A stretch of 64,000 bases of DNA from Bacteroidota bacterium. Its GTDB lineage: Bacteria; Bacteroidota; Bacteroidia; Flavobacteriales; Flavobacteriaceae. Under the pieces are notes generated by a model, which had not been told where the DNA came from, made no database searches, and saw only the letters and a program-made list of their open reading frames with translations. A program made the position numbers and the translations under genes. The stretch covers positions 62,001-126,000 of the forward strand of contig JAHJTN010000005.1 in the NCBI GenBank assembly GCA_018829465.1. Direction: 5' to 3'. The first letter of the stretch is position 1. Each line of letters starts with the position of its first letter. Below are positions 9,590 to 17,520 of the stretch, piece after piece.

Positions 9590-9962
9590 GGAGATTTGAT
9601 TGGTTTGAAAAAGATGATGATTTCAGATATCAGCTGTTGGTGTGTTTTTTTCAAAATCGTGCTTTGACCGCGTACAAAAATTCAAAGCCATATATTTAAT
9701 TTGTCGGTTTGAAAAATTCCTTTACTGGCATTTCGTACCTTTGTAGCCAGTCGAATTCGACGTATATAAAACCTATCCGTTTTAGCAGACAACAAAAAGC
9801 CTAATGCAACTTCGACGTATCTCCATTAGTCATTGCAACGGGTGATTTGGAATTCCCTACAATATTCGTAGATCAAGGTAAAGACATTAGGTTTCATTTT
9901 GAAATTTTATTACCCTAAATTTGGGCTTACAAAAACCCATAAAACGCTATTAAAACCAAAGT
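9590..9962 (+). other. Upstream region of copA with two candidate promoters and a direct repeat
   Basis: A 373-base stretch without a convincing gene. It holds TACCTTTG at 9736-9743 and TAAATTTG at 9916-9923, both -7 boxes for rightward transcription. Between them the 10-mer TTCGACGTAT occurs twice (9756-9765 and 9811-9820). A possible 13-codon leader frame runs 9804-9845 (MQLRRISISHCNG). These could belong to copper control of copA, but nothing proves it. Confidence 0.4.
9736..9743 (+). promoter_or_regulatory. -7 box TACCTTTG, distal copA promoter candidate
   Basis: Exact TAnnTTTG match with TTTG at 9708-9711 (a longer than usual spacer of 24). A transcript from here would carry a leader of about 210 bases before copA. 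Confidence 0.4.
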
Positions 9963-12431
9963 ATGCCCACTCAAAAAAAAACCTTCACTGTCTTAAAAAT
10001 GACCTGTGCCTCCTGTGCCGTAAGCGTAGAAAGCATGATAAAAGCACAACAGGGTGTTGAGGATGCGGCGGTAAACTTTGCCACCGAATCTGTGAGCGTA
10101 ACTTACAATCCTGAAAACGCTAAACTGTCAGACTTGAAAAAGGCTGTCCAATCTATTGGCTATGATTTGGTAATTGAAACACCTCATGAAAAACAAAAAA
10201 CTGCTGAAGAAAGACAACAAGAGAAGTTTAACACGCTTAAGAAAAGGACAATAGGCTCGGCCATCTTTTCGATTCCCGTTTTCATCATCTCTATGTTTTT
10301 CGATGAAATGCCTTTTGCCGCTTGGATCAGTTGGATTTTAGCCACGCCCGTACTGTTTTATTTTGGTCGTGATTTTTTTGCAAATGCGTGGAAACAAGCC
10401 AAACATGGTAAAGCCAATATGGACACCCTTGTTGCGGTGGGAACCGGCACCGCCTATGCTTTTAGTGTTTTCAACACGATATACCCGTCTTATTGGTCAG
10501 CCCAAAATTTGGAAGCCCATGTGTATTTTGAAGCCGCTTCTGTCATCATCACATTTATATTGCTCGGCAAACTCATGGAAGAAAAAGCCAAGGGAAACAC
10601 CTCGGCTGCGCTAAAGAAGCTCATGGGTTTACAACCCAACACCGTTAGTATAGTGCGGGAAGACGGCAACACCGAAACGGTATTGATTGATGCCGTGCAG
10701 AAGGGCGACATACTGCAAGTGAAACCCGGTGAAAAAATTCCGGTAGATGGAATATTGACAGAAGGTAACTCTTACGTCGATGAGAGCATGCTCAGTGGCG
10801 AACCAATTCCTGTTCTCAAAACAAAGGGTGATCACCTTTTTTCCGGAACCTTAAATCAGAAAGGCAGCTTTCGTTTCGAAGCATCAAAAGTAGGTGGCGA
10901 AACCTTGCTCGCTCAAATTATCAAAACCGTTGAAGACGCGCAAGGCAGCAAAGCGCCTGTGCAGAAACTGGTCGATAAAATTGCCGGTGTTTTTGTGCCT
11001 GTTGTCATTCTGATAGCTATGCTATCATTTGTTTTTTGGTTTGTTTTTGGTGGTGCCAACGGATTTGCGCAAGGACTCTTGGCATTTGCCACAGTGTTGG
11101 TGATTGCTTGCCCGTGCGCTTTAGGCTTGGCTACACCCACGGCTGTAATGGTAGGCATCGGACGTGGTGCATCGCTTGGTATTCTCATCAAAGATGCTCA
11201 AAGTTTGGAAACCGCTCAAAAAATGGATGTTGTCGTACTCGATAAGACGGGCACTTTAACTGCCGGAAAACCTGAAGTTACGGCGATGCATCAGATCGAT
11301 TCCGAAATAGATATCAGCGGCATTCTTGCCAGCATCGAACACCAATCCGAGCATCCTTTGGCAGAGGCCGTTGTGAGGCATCTAAAACCAAAAAACTATT
11401 TAAAAGTTTCCCATTTTGAGAGTGTAACCGGCAAAGGTGTAGTGGCAACTGTGGATGGGAAAATATATCGGGTGGGTAATGAAAAATTTTTGAGAGCAGT
11501 AAACATCACCCCCGATAAAACTTTTGTTTCGCTTTCGAACACATGGAAAGCAGCTGCCAAAACGGTTATTTGGTTTGCAGATGCCGACAAAATTTTGGCA
11601 GCTTTGGCCATTTCAGATACCGTAAAAGAGACGTCAAAAGAAGCCGTTTCCCTACTCAAGAAAATGGGTATTGAAACCTATATGCTAACAGGTGACCAGG
11701 CTTCTACTGCCAAAGCTATTGCAGCAGAAGTTGGTATCGATCATTTTGAAGCGGAAGTACTCCCTGAGGCAAAAAAAGACTTTATAGCGTCGCTTCAAAG
11801 AAAAGGCAAAATGGTAGGCATGGTTGGTGACGGCATCAACGACAGCGCAGCCTTGGCTCAAGCAAACGTGAGTATAGCCATGGGAAAAGGCAGCGACATT
11901 GCTATGGACGTGGCCAATATGACGATTATTTCATCGGATTTGATGAAAATTCCTGTCGCCATTGAACTCTCAAAAAAAACGGTACAAACCATTCGTCAAA
12001 ATCTGTTTTGGGCCTTCTTCTACAACGTGGTTGGCATCCCCGTGGCGGCCGGCGTTTTGTATCCGTTTATAGGGTCTATGCTCAATCCGATGTTTGCCGG
12101 TGCAGCCATGGCATTGAGCAGTGTAAGTGTGGTGAGCAACAGCCTGCGCTTGCGCTACAAAAAAATTGAGGGCAACAAGACTGCTCTGAACCAAAAAGAA
12201 ATCTCTATGAAATCTGAATTGTATTTTAAAACGAACATCAACTGTAGTGGTTGCGTACAAAAAGTGACCCCGGCATTAAACAGTATAGCAAATATCGATT
12301 TTTGGGAAGTAGATACGGAAAACCCCGATAAAATATTAAAAGTAAAAACCGATAGCGTAACGGCTGCTACAATAGAAGAAGTTGTGAGGGAAGCCGGTTT
12401 TAACATTAAAAAAACAGCTGCGCGCCCTTGA
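9963..12431 (+). CDS. copA: Copper-exporting P1B-type ATPase with N- and C-terminal metal-binding domains
   Basis: An 822-residue P-type ATPase that exports Cu(I) across the inner membrane. N-terminal heavy-metal domain with MTCASC (Cys15, Cys18); membrane segments with the Cu(I) motif Cys383-Pro-Cys; phosphorylation site Asp427 in DKTGTLTAG; SEHPLAEA nucleotide-binding motif; GDGINDSAALAQA hinge; last membrane helices to about residue 730. Unusually a second heavy-metal domain is fused at the C-terminus, with INCSGC (Cys761, Cys764). An in-frame ATG at codon 749 (12207), preceded by an A-rich stretch, begins the form this domain takes as a free small chaperone-like protein. Copper rather than silver or zinc is inferred from CPC and the TM8 region. 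Confidence 0.93.
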   Translation: MPTQKKTFTVLKMTCASCAVSVESMIKAQQGVEDAAVNFATESVSVTYNPENAKLSDLKKAVQSIGYDLVIETPHEKQKTAEERQQEKFNTLKKRTIGSAIFSIPVFIISMFFDEMPFAAWISWILATPVLFYFGRDFFANAWKQAKHGKANMDTLVAVGTGTAYAFSVFNTIYPSYWSAQNLEAHVYFEAASVIITFILLGKLMEEKAKGNTSAALKKLMGLQPNTVSIVREDGNTETVLIDAVQKGDILQVKPGEKIPVDGILTEGNSYVDESMLSGEPIPVLKTKGDHLFSGTLNQKGSFRFEASKVGGETLLAQIIKTVEDAQGSKAPVQKLVDKIAGVFVPVVILIAMLSFVFWFVFGGANGFAQGLLAFATVLVIACPCALGLATPTAVMVGIGRGASLGILIKDAQSLETAQKMDVVVLDKTGTLTAGKPEVTAMHQIDSEIDISGILASIEHQSEHPLAEAVVRHLKPKNYLKVSHFESVTGKGVVATVDGKIYRVGNEKFLRAVNITPDKTFVSLSNTWKAAAKTVIWFADADKILAALAISDTVKETSKEAVSLLKKMGIETYMLTGDQASTAKAIAAEVGIDHFEAEVLPEAKKDFIASLQRKGKMVGMVGDGINDSAALAQANVSIAMGKGSDIAMDVANMTIISSDLMKIPVAIELSKKTVQTIRQNLFWAFFYNVVGIPVAAGVLYPFIGSMLNPMFAGAAMALSSVSVVSNSLRLRYKKIEGNKTALNQKEISMKSELYFKTNINCSGCVQKVTPALNSIANIDFWEVDTENPDKILKVKTDSVTAATIEEVVREAGFNIKKTAARP

Positions 12432-12453
12432 AATATTTAAAAAAGAAAAAGCA

Positions 12454-12481
12454 CTTGACTTCTTGGTTATAAAAAGTCAAG
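12454..12481. repeat. Inverted repeat CTTGACTT / AAGTCAAG
   Basis: Perfect 8-bp arms at 12454-12461 and 12474-12481 with a 12-base loop, just after copA. There is no T-tract, so it is not a standard intrinsic terminator. It overlaps the -33 region of the next gene and might be an operator instead. Confidence 0.4.
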
Positions 12482-12495
12482 AAAGTTTATATTTG
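12463..12495 (+). promoter_or_regulatory. Promoter candidate for the NTF2-like gene
   Basis: TTG at 12463-12465, 22 bases, then TATATTTG at 12488-12495. The -7 box is a perfect match; the spacer is at the long end. The ATG follows at 12516. Confidence 0.5.
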
Positions 12496-12515
12496 TGACT
12501 TCGACTGAGTTAAAC

Positions 12516-12929
12516 ATGGAACAAAAACCACCATTTCCGCCATTTACCAAAGAAACTGCCATGCAGAAAATTCAGGCTGCGGAAGATGCTTGGAATACCA
12601 AAAATCCGGATTTGGTTTGTATGGCCTATACACTAGACACAGAATGGCGAAACCGCAACCAATTTATCAACGGAAGAGCAGCAGTAAAAGATTTTTTGAC
12701 TGAGAAATGGAAAAAAGAATTGGGCTATCGTCTAAAAAAGACTTATTGGGCACACACAGAAAATAGAATAGCCGTTCGTTTTGAATATGAGTATCACAAT
12801 GAAGACGGACAATGGTTTAGGGCTTACGGGAATGAAAACTGGGAATTTGATGAAAATGGTTTGATGAAAAAAAGATATGCAAGCATCAACGATGCCATCA
12901 TTGAAGAAAAAGACAGACGCGTTTTTTGA
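12516..12929 (+). CDS. NTF2-like (DUF1348) family protein
   Basis: A 137-residue soluble protein of the nuclear-transport-factor-2-like/SnoaL fold, DUF1348 branch. The opening [24 protein letters not shown] and the motif [24 protein letters not shown] followed by [16 protein letters not shown] are characteristic. Members are often annotated as steroid-isomerase-like; no catalytic function is established and none is claimed here. The ATG at 12516 is preferred to a GTG at 12495, which lies inside the promoter. The ytxJ gene follows after 31 bases. Confidence 0.8.
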   Translation: MEQKPPFPPFTKETAMQKIQAAEDAWNTKNPDLVCMAYTLDTEWRNRNQFINGRAAVKDFLTEKWKKELGYRLKKTYWAHTENRIAVRFEYEYHNEDGQWFRAYGNENWEFDENGLMKKRYASINDAIIEEKDRRVF

Positions 12930-12960
12930 ATTTACAATCAATAGAAAAAGTAAAAAAGTT

Positions 12961-13353
12961 ATGGGTTTTTTCAGTAACATTTTCGGCACGCCCCAAGAAG
13001 CCAATCCCAACCGTCAAGAAGTGCCTTGGATTGCGCTCACCAACACGTCACAATTGGATGAAATTGACAATGCATCTGTGTCTTATTCTGTGGTGATTTT
13101 TAAGCACAGCACCCGATGTGGTATCAGTAGATCTGTATTGCGCAGGTTTGAACAAGACTTTGACTTCTCTGAAGCGATGCCAAAATTCTATTTTTTGGAT
13201 TTATTGGCACACCGCGATGTTTCTGAGGCGGTTGCGCAACGTTATCGGGCAATACATGAATCGCCTCAAATGTTGGTTATTCAGCAAGGAAAAGTAGTGT
13301 ATAATGTATCGCATCACGACATTCAGGTTTCCGGTTTGAAACAGGTTATCTGA
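12961..13353 (+). CDS. ytxJ: Monothiol bacilliredoxin-like protein YtxJ
   Basis: A 130-residue thioredoxin-fold protein of the YtxJ (BrxC) family, which removes bacillithiol from mixed disulfides on proteins; it suggests this organism makes bacillithiol. The active site is TRCGIS in KHSTRCGISRSVLRRFE, with a single redox cysteine, followed by the fold's cis-Pro region ESPQMLVIQQGKVVYNVSH. The start at 12961 (MGFFSNIFG) fits the family; the longer open frame upstream overlaps the NTF2-like gene. Its end overlaps the end of the minus-strand lipoprotein gene by 8 bases. Confidence 0.85.
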   Translation: MGFFSNIFGTPQEANPNRQEVPWIALTNTSQLDEIDNASVSYSVVIFKHSTRCGISRSVLRRFEQDFDFSEAMPKFYFLDLLAHRDVSEAVAQRYRAIHESPQMLVIQQGKVVYNVSHHDIQVSGLKQVI

Positions 13354-14512
13354 AAGTCGTCAGGTTTTTAATGTCACTGACAAGCCTGTCTTTGAGCATC
13401 TCTGTGGCATCGTATATCATTTGATTGTTGGTGGGAAAAGGAACAGGGCGGTTGTTAATCAGGTTCCAATGGTTGTTGTCTAGCACCCGTTTTTCACCTC
13501 GGTACTCGGCATAGACGTTTTCAAAATAGACTTCCCCCTCGGAGCGAAAATTACCAGTTGTTTGGCGGTTTTGCAGGTCAACAATATAGGTTTTTGCGCC
13601 AACATGAGCCGCTTTTGCTTGGTTGTGCTGGATAAATTCGCAACGCACAGTAACATATTTTTCCACCTGAATGGGTTTTCCCAAACTGTCTCTCACTACA
13701 TTTCCATTTTTATCTACTAAATTTTTATACCCATCTGAGATTGATTTTTCTATGATGGTGCGATCTACCACATATTGTTCGGGTGTAACTTCCATGTGTT
13801 CGAGTTCAACATCTACCCGATAATCATATTTAAAATCCTGACGCATTTGGGTATCAAAAACAGTCCATTTTCGGTTCAAACGCTTCAGGTCTATTTCTTC
13901 GAGTTGATACATCAACTCACGTGGGGTAAACAAATGGGATGGGGTGCTAAAATTTATCCAGACAAAATTGGTGCCTTTAAACCGGGCTTCATCGAGCAAA
14001 GACCGCACATTTTTATAGTTTGGATTGATGCGATCCAAATAAGACAACTCATCAAAAGCCAAACGCGCGTTATTTTTGGTATCTGTCTTCAATAGATTTT
14101 CGGCTTTATCGAGCAGATAGACAGATGTTTTGTTGCGAAACTCGGCAATGGGCGCGGCGTAGTCGTTCATGACAAATTGCGAACCGGGAAGTGGCAAAAG
14201 TGGTCTTATTTTGTCTTGTCTGTTTTTGAGGTCGAGATAGGTTTCGAATATTTTGGAGTAATATTCCGGATTCTGTTGTTGGCTCAAATAATCTATTTGA
14301 TCCAAATCGCGCTGGCTGGCTTTTTGAAAAGCATCGCCGAGCAGGGCCACAAAAGATTTATAGTTTTTAGGTTTCCCTTTTCTGAGTTGCTCCAAAGACC
14401 GCGCTATAGCGGTGTCATAATCGCCGTTCAAGAGTTGTTTTTCGGTTTGTTTGACCGGGTTGCAAGCAACTAAAAAGCTGAAAATCAACAAAAAGTGTAT
14501 ATATTTTATCAT
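13346..14512 (-). CDS. Lipoprotein of unknown function
   Basis: A 388-residue predicted lipoprotein with a lipobox ending LVAC (Cys17). The first 170 residues are helical and look like tetratricopeptide-type repeats (DYDTAIARSLEQLRKG and similar). The rest is beta-rich and contains WTVFDTQMRQDFKYDYRV and YVTVRCEFIQHNQ. I do not recognise a named family, though proteins of this layout are familiar in Flavobacteriia. It is convergent with ytxJ and followed upstream by a long non-coding stretch leading to tRNA-Ala. Confidence 0.75.
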   Translation of the reverse strand: MIKYIHFLLIFSFLVACNPVKQTEKQLLNGDYDTAIARSLEQLRKGKPKNYKSFVALLGDAFQKASQRDLDQIDYLSQQQNPEYYSKIFETYLDLKNRQDKIRPLLPLPGSQFVMNDYAAPIAEFRNKTSVYLLDKAENLLKTDTKNNARLAFDELSYLDRINPNYKNVRSLLDEARFKGTNFVWINFSTPSHLFTPRELMYQLEEIDLKRLNRKWTVFDTQMRQDFKYDYRVDVELEHMEVTPEQYVVDRTIIEKSISDGYKNLVDKNGNVVRDSLGKPIQVEKYVTVRCEFIQHNQAKAAHVGAKTYIVDLQNRQTTGNFRSEGEVYFENVYAEYRGEKRVLDNNHWNLINNRPVPFPTNNQMIYDATEMLKDRLVSDIKNLTTFR

Positions 14513-14721
14513 AAACTTATGGTTTTGTGTACCTCGAATGTAGAAGACCTTTGCAAATATAAAGCCAAAATAATGTTATTTGCCAATGCTGCTTTGTATC
14601 AATTTAGCTATTCATTTAGAAAAACTCTTGGTGGCGTTTTGCATTATTTTTCAAAACTGGTGTAAGCATATCGTTTTGTATTCCAAATCTGCTACAAGGC
14701 ACATGCTTGAAAAGTTATGCG

Positions 14722-14768
14722 CATAAAAAAACGCCCAACCATCTTTAAATATGATTATTGAGCGTTTT
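14722..14768 (-). terminator. Intrinsic terminator after tRNA-Ala
   Basis: On the minus strand an 11-bp stem, AAAACGCTCAA with TTGGGCGTTTT (one G-T pair), is followed by a run of T. It stands 5 bases past the tRNA 3' end. Confidence 0.75.
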
Positions 14769-14773
14769 ATTTG

Positions 14774-14847
<74 letters not shown>

Positions 14848-14863
14848 ATGCAGATTGAGCCTG

Positions 14864-14871
14864 CAAATTTA
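14864..14871 (-). promoter_or_regulatory. -7 box of tRNA-Ala (TAAATTTG)
   Basis: Minus-strand TAAATTTG, 16 bases before the tRNA 5' end. No clear -33 TTG. Confidence 0.5.
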
Positions 14872-14903
14872 AAAGATTTCAGTTAAAAATAATGAATTCC
14901 TGT

Positions 14904-16013
14904 TTATTTTTTTGACAATTCTTCTAAAGAAGGATAATCTGTGTATCCTTTTTCGCCGGGCACATAAAAAGTAGCCTGGTCCCATGCTTGAAGCGGGGCA
15001 TTTTTTTCAAATCGCACCGGCAAATCGGGGTTAGAAATAAACAGTTTGCCATAAGCCACCAAATCTGCCAAATTCTCTTCCAAAACGCGGTTGCCGCTTT
15101 CTTGGTCAAAATTGTTGTTGATCATTAGAGTGCCCTTGTAGAGCGGCCTGAAATGCTTCGCAATTTCACTGACCAAAAACGGTACTTTGCTCACATCTGT
15201 AAAAGGTTCGGATAGATGCAAATAGGCCAAATCAAAATGGTTGAGGTTTTTCACTATGTATTCAAAAGTAGGAATGGTCTCTTCGTCTGCTTGCATACCA
15301 AAAGCACCGTGCAAAGAAGGATTTAGGCGCACACCAATCCTGTTTTCCGGATACACTTTTTTGATTTCGTCAATCACCTCAAACAAAATACGCGCCCTAT
15401 TTTCGATGCTGCCACCATAGAGATCTGTACGCTTGTTCGTGTGTTTGTTAAAAAACTGGTGAAAGAGATAGCCGTTCGAAGCGTGAATTTCAACCCCGTC
15501 AAAACCGGCGGCTTTGCTGTTTTCAGCCGCTTGTTTGAACTCTTGTATGGTTTGTCTGACTTCTGCTGTAGTCATTGGTTTGGGTGCCACGGTGTCTTTA
15601 AATCCTTCAGGGGTGTATGATTTTTCATTGGGATTTACATCACTTGCAGACCAAGGTTTTTCGCCGTTGTGAAAATCGGGATGCGACATGCTTCCACAAT
15701 GCCAGAGTTGAATAAAAATTTTTCCCTCTGCTGCGTGAACAGTATTCACCACTTTTTTCCATCCTTCCACTTGTTCCTGCGAAAAAATACCGGGTGTGCA
15801 GATATACCCAATAGCGCGTTTGGACACGGGCGACCCTTCGGAAATAATCAGTCCGGCAGTACTGCGTTGTTCGTAGTACAATTGGTGCATTTGGGTAGGT
15901 TTGAGTGCTTCATTGTCTGCCCGCGAACGGGTCATGGGTGCCATGACGACACGGTTTTTGAGTTGCAAATCCCCCATTTTATAGGGTTGTAAAAGTTTTT
16001 GTGATGATGACAT
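14904..16013 (-). CDS. Old Yellow Enzyme family alkene reductase
   Basis: A 369-residue FMN-dependent NAD(P)H oxidoreductase of the Old Yellow Enzyme/NemA type, which reduces activated C=C bonds such as those of enones or N-ethylmaleimide. TIM-barrel landmarks: VVMAPMTRSRAD near residue 24, GLIISEGSPVS, FIQLWHCGSMSHPDF with the flavin-contacting region, AGFDGVEIHASNGYLFHQFF, YGGSIENRARILFEV and RIGVRLNPS. The ATG at 16013 (MSSSQKLLQPY) is chosen over an upstream ATG because a promoter box and a palindrome lie between them. Likely regulated through that palindrome (16024-16037). Confidence 0.92.
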   Translation of the reverse strand: MSSSQKLLQPYKMGDLQLKNRVVMAPMTRSRADNEALKPTQMHQLYYEQRSTAGLIISEGSPVSKRAIGYICTPGIFSQEQVEGWKKVVNTVHAAEGKIFIQLWHCGSMSHPDFHNGEKPWSASDVNPNEKSYTPEGFKDTVAPKPMTTAEVRQTIQEFKQAAENSKAAGFDGVEIHASNGYLFHQFFNKHTNKRTDLYGGSIENRARILFEVIDEIKKVYPENRIGVRLNPSLHGAFGMQADEETIPTFEYIVKNLNHFDLAYLHLSEPFTDVSKVPFLVSEIAKHFRPLYKGTLMINNNFDQESGNRVLEENLADLVAYGKLFISNPDLPVRFEKNAPLQAWDQATFYVPGEKGYTDYPSLEELSKK

Positions 16014-16023
16014 AATTATAATA

Positions 16024-16041
16024 TTTGTATATACAAAAGTA
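16024..16041 (-). promoter_or_regulatory. Promoter box and 14-bp palindrome upstream of the alkene reductase
   Basis: Minus-strand TACTTTTG (16034-16041) matches the -7 box. It overlaps TTTGTATATACAAA (16024-16037), a perfect 14-bp palindrome placed at the predicted transcription start: the position of a repressor operator. MarR/HxlR/TetR-type repressors often control such reductases; no regulator gene is adjacent. Confidence 0.6.
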
Positions 16042-16110
16042 GTAGATACAATCAAAAAATGGTGTTAAGAAAATGAGAATGTTTTATAAAACGTCGGGGA
16101 TTGGTTTTAA

Positions 16111-16144
16111 AAACAAAATACCATCTCGTTTTGAGATGGTATTT
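16111..16144 (-). terminator. Intrinsic terminator after tRNA-Val(TAC)
   Basis: Perfect 12-bp stem AAATACCATCTC / GAGATGGTATTT with a 5-base loop; on the minus strand it is followed by a T-rich tract. It begins 3 bases past the tRNA CCA. Confidence 0.85.
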
Positions 16145-16146
16145 AT

Positions 16147-16224
16147 TGGTGGGCAATGAGGGGTTCGAACCCCCGACCCCCTCGGTGTAAACGAGGTGCT
16201 CTGAACCAGCTGAGCTAATTGCCC
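16147..16224 (-). tRNA. tRNA-Val (anticodon TAC)
   Basis: Cloverleaf with acceptor stem GGGCAAT/ATTGCCC, discriminator A and encoded CCA (16147-16149). Anticodon stem CCTCG/CGAGG with loop TTTACAC gives TAC. T loop TTCGAAC. A textbook promoter precedes it and an intrinsic terminator follows. Confidence 0.95.
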
Positions 16225-16240
16225 CCTGCAAATGCGGATG

Positions 16241-16271
16241 CAAATATAATTGAGTTTTTGATGTCCGCAAA
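16241..16271 (-). promoter_or_regulatory. Promoter of tRNA-Val(TAC) (TTTG-N19-TATATTTG)
   Basis: On the minus strand TTTG (16268-16271), 19 bases, TATATTTG (16241-16248). This is a perfect Bacteroidetes promoter 17 bases before the tRNA. Confidence 0.8.
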
Positions 16272-16295
16272 CTATTTTTCTAAAAAAATCGAAAT

Positions 16296-17174
16296 TTACA
16301 TCAAATCATTTTGGACATAATCAAAACTTTGTTTGATACTCTGATACGGATCCATGTCAAAATTCTCTTGTTCAACGATGTAGTGTTTAATACCCGACAA
16401 TTCTCCGTTTGCAAAAATCTCTTTAAAATTGATGGTACCACTGCCAATTTCGGTGTTTTTGGTGTTATCTGCTTTGTGCATGTCTTTGACATGCCAATAG
16501 GTAAATCTGCCGGGATAATCTGTAAACATCTTTACAGGATCATGCCCTGCCCTGACGACCCAATAAATATCCATTTCAAAATCTACCAAATCGGTTTCTG
16601 TGTTTTGTATCAACATATCCATGATGGTTTTACCGTCTATGGATTCAAACTCAAAATCGTGGTTGTGATAAGCCAACTTCATGCCTGCGGATTTGCACAA
16701 CTCCCCCGCCCTGTTCATTTTTTCTGCCAAAGGCACAAAGACTTCTTTGGTGCGCATTTCGGGTGGCAACCAAGGTATGATGATGTGTTCGTGGTTCATG
16801 GTTTTACCCACTTCTATGAGCGATTTAAAATCCTCCACCGTGCCTTCGGGTTTTAAAAAATCCATAGGCATATAATGGCCGCTTGGCGAATAAAGACCGT
16901 GGTCGTCTAAAAGTTTTTTAAATTCTGATACCGTTTGTCCAAAGTATTTACCTTCATTATAACCAAAGGTTTCTAACTCTGTGTAGCCGGCCTCAGCAAT
17001 TTTTTGAATTACCGCAGACACACCGCCTTTGAGTTCTTCTCTAAGTGTGTAAAGCTGAATACCAATCGGTTTCACTTTAGCTTTCGTATCTGAGCAAAAG
17101 GCCAATGAGGGTGCAACCGCTAAACCTGTTGCTAGCATTCCTGTTTGTTTGATAAAGTTTCTTCTTTGTTTCAT
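16296..17174 (-). CDS. Exported sugar phosphate isomerase/epimerase-like TIM-barrel protein
   Basis: A 292-residue protein of the xylose-isomerase-like TIM-barrel superfamily (AP endonuclease 2 fold). It begins with a twin-arginine-type signal (QRRNFIKQTG, then a hydrophobic run to about residue 27), so it is probably exported by Tat to the periplasm. Metal-site residues expected in the family are visible: AYHNHDFEFE, DFEMDIYWV, YWHVKDMH and HYIVEQENFD. It likely rearranges or oxidises a sugar derivative released by this locus; the exact substrate is unknown. Its ATG at 17174 is the last codon-sized piece of the first repeat module (17168 onward), so its translation start is provided by that repeat. 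Confidence 0.85.
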   Translation of the reverse strand: MKQRRNFIKQTGMLATGLAVAPSLAFCSDTKAKVKPIGIQLYTLREELKGGVSAVIQKIAEAGYTELETFGYNEGKYFGQTVSEFKKLLDDHGLYSPSGHYMPMDFLKPEGTVEDFKSLIEVGKTMNHEHIIIPWLPPEMRTKEVFVPLAEKMNRAGELCKSAGMKLAYHNHDFEFESIDGKTIMDMLIQNTETDLVDFEMDIYWVVRAGHDPVKMFTDYPGRFTYWHVKDMHKADNTKNTEIGSGTINFKEIFANGELSGIKHYIVEQENFDMDPYQSIKQSFDYVQNDLM

Positions 17175-17440
17175 CTGTTTATGTTATTTATTGTTATCGG
17201 TCAGATGGAACACCCTAATTCATCATGCTTCTGTGTGCAAAATTTTTACATGGGTGTTTCATCTGTTTATGTTATTTATTGTTATCGGTCAGATGGAACA
17301 CCCTAATTCATCATGCTTCTGTGTGCAAAATTTTTACATGGGTGTTTCATCTGTTTATTTTTATTGTTTTTCCAAGGTAAGATGGAACAACCCAAATGAT
17401 CATGCGACTGTGTGCAAAACTTTTACATGGGCGTTTCATG
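17168..17440 (-). repeat. Start-codon hairpin modules, array A (three units)
   Basis: Two identical 88-bp units (period from 17168 to 17256 to 17344) and a third, diverged 89-bp unit. On the minus strand each unit begins ATGAAAC, contains a hairpin with arms CAGATGAAACACCC and GGGTGTTCCATCTG (plus-strand spans 17202-17265 and 17290-17353) and ends in an A-rich leader up to the next ATG. The last unit ends on the start codon of the sugar isomerase gene. Within the first two units the ATG opens a 15-codon frame (MKHPCKNFAHRSMMN). The third, most distal unit has a weaker hairpin. The array lies between the LacI-like gene and the isomerase gene. Confidence 0.9.
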
Positions 17441-17520
17441 GTTTAAATATTAAGTAGTGTGTCCTTTCAATGGTAAATATAGGGATTTATATGAATGAGG
17501 TTTAACAGTTTGCTGATTTT

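Noticed and set aside
12454-12481. Terminator after copA
   Set aside because: The 8-bp inverted repeat has a 12-base loop and no T-run on either strand; kept only as an inverted repeat.
17168-17440. CRISPR array
   Set aside because: The units are directly contiguous 88-89 bp repeats without unique spacers, and no cas gene is present.
17440-17520. Frameshifted continuation of the LacI-type gene
   Set aside because: The following bases were read in all frames on the coding strand; stops are frequent and no LacI-like residues appear, so it looks like true truncation rather than a frameshift.
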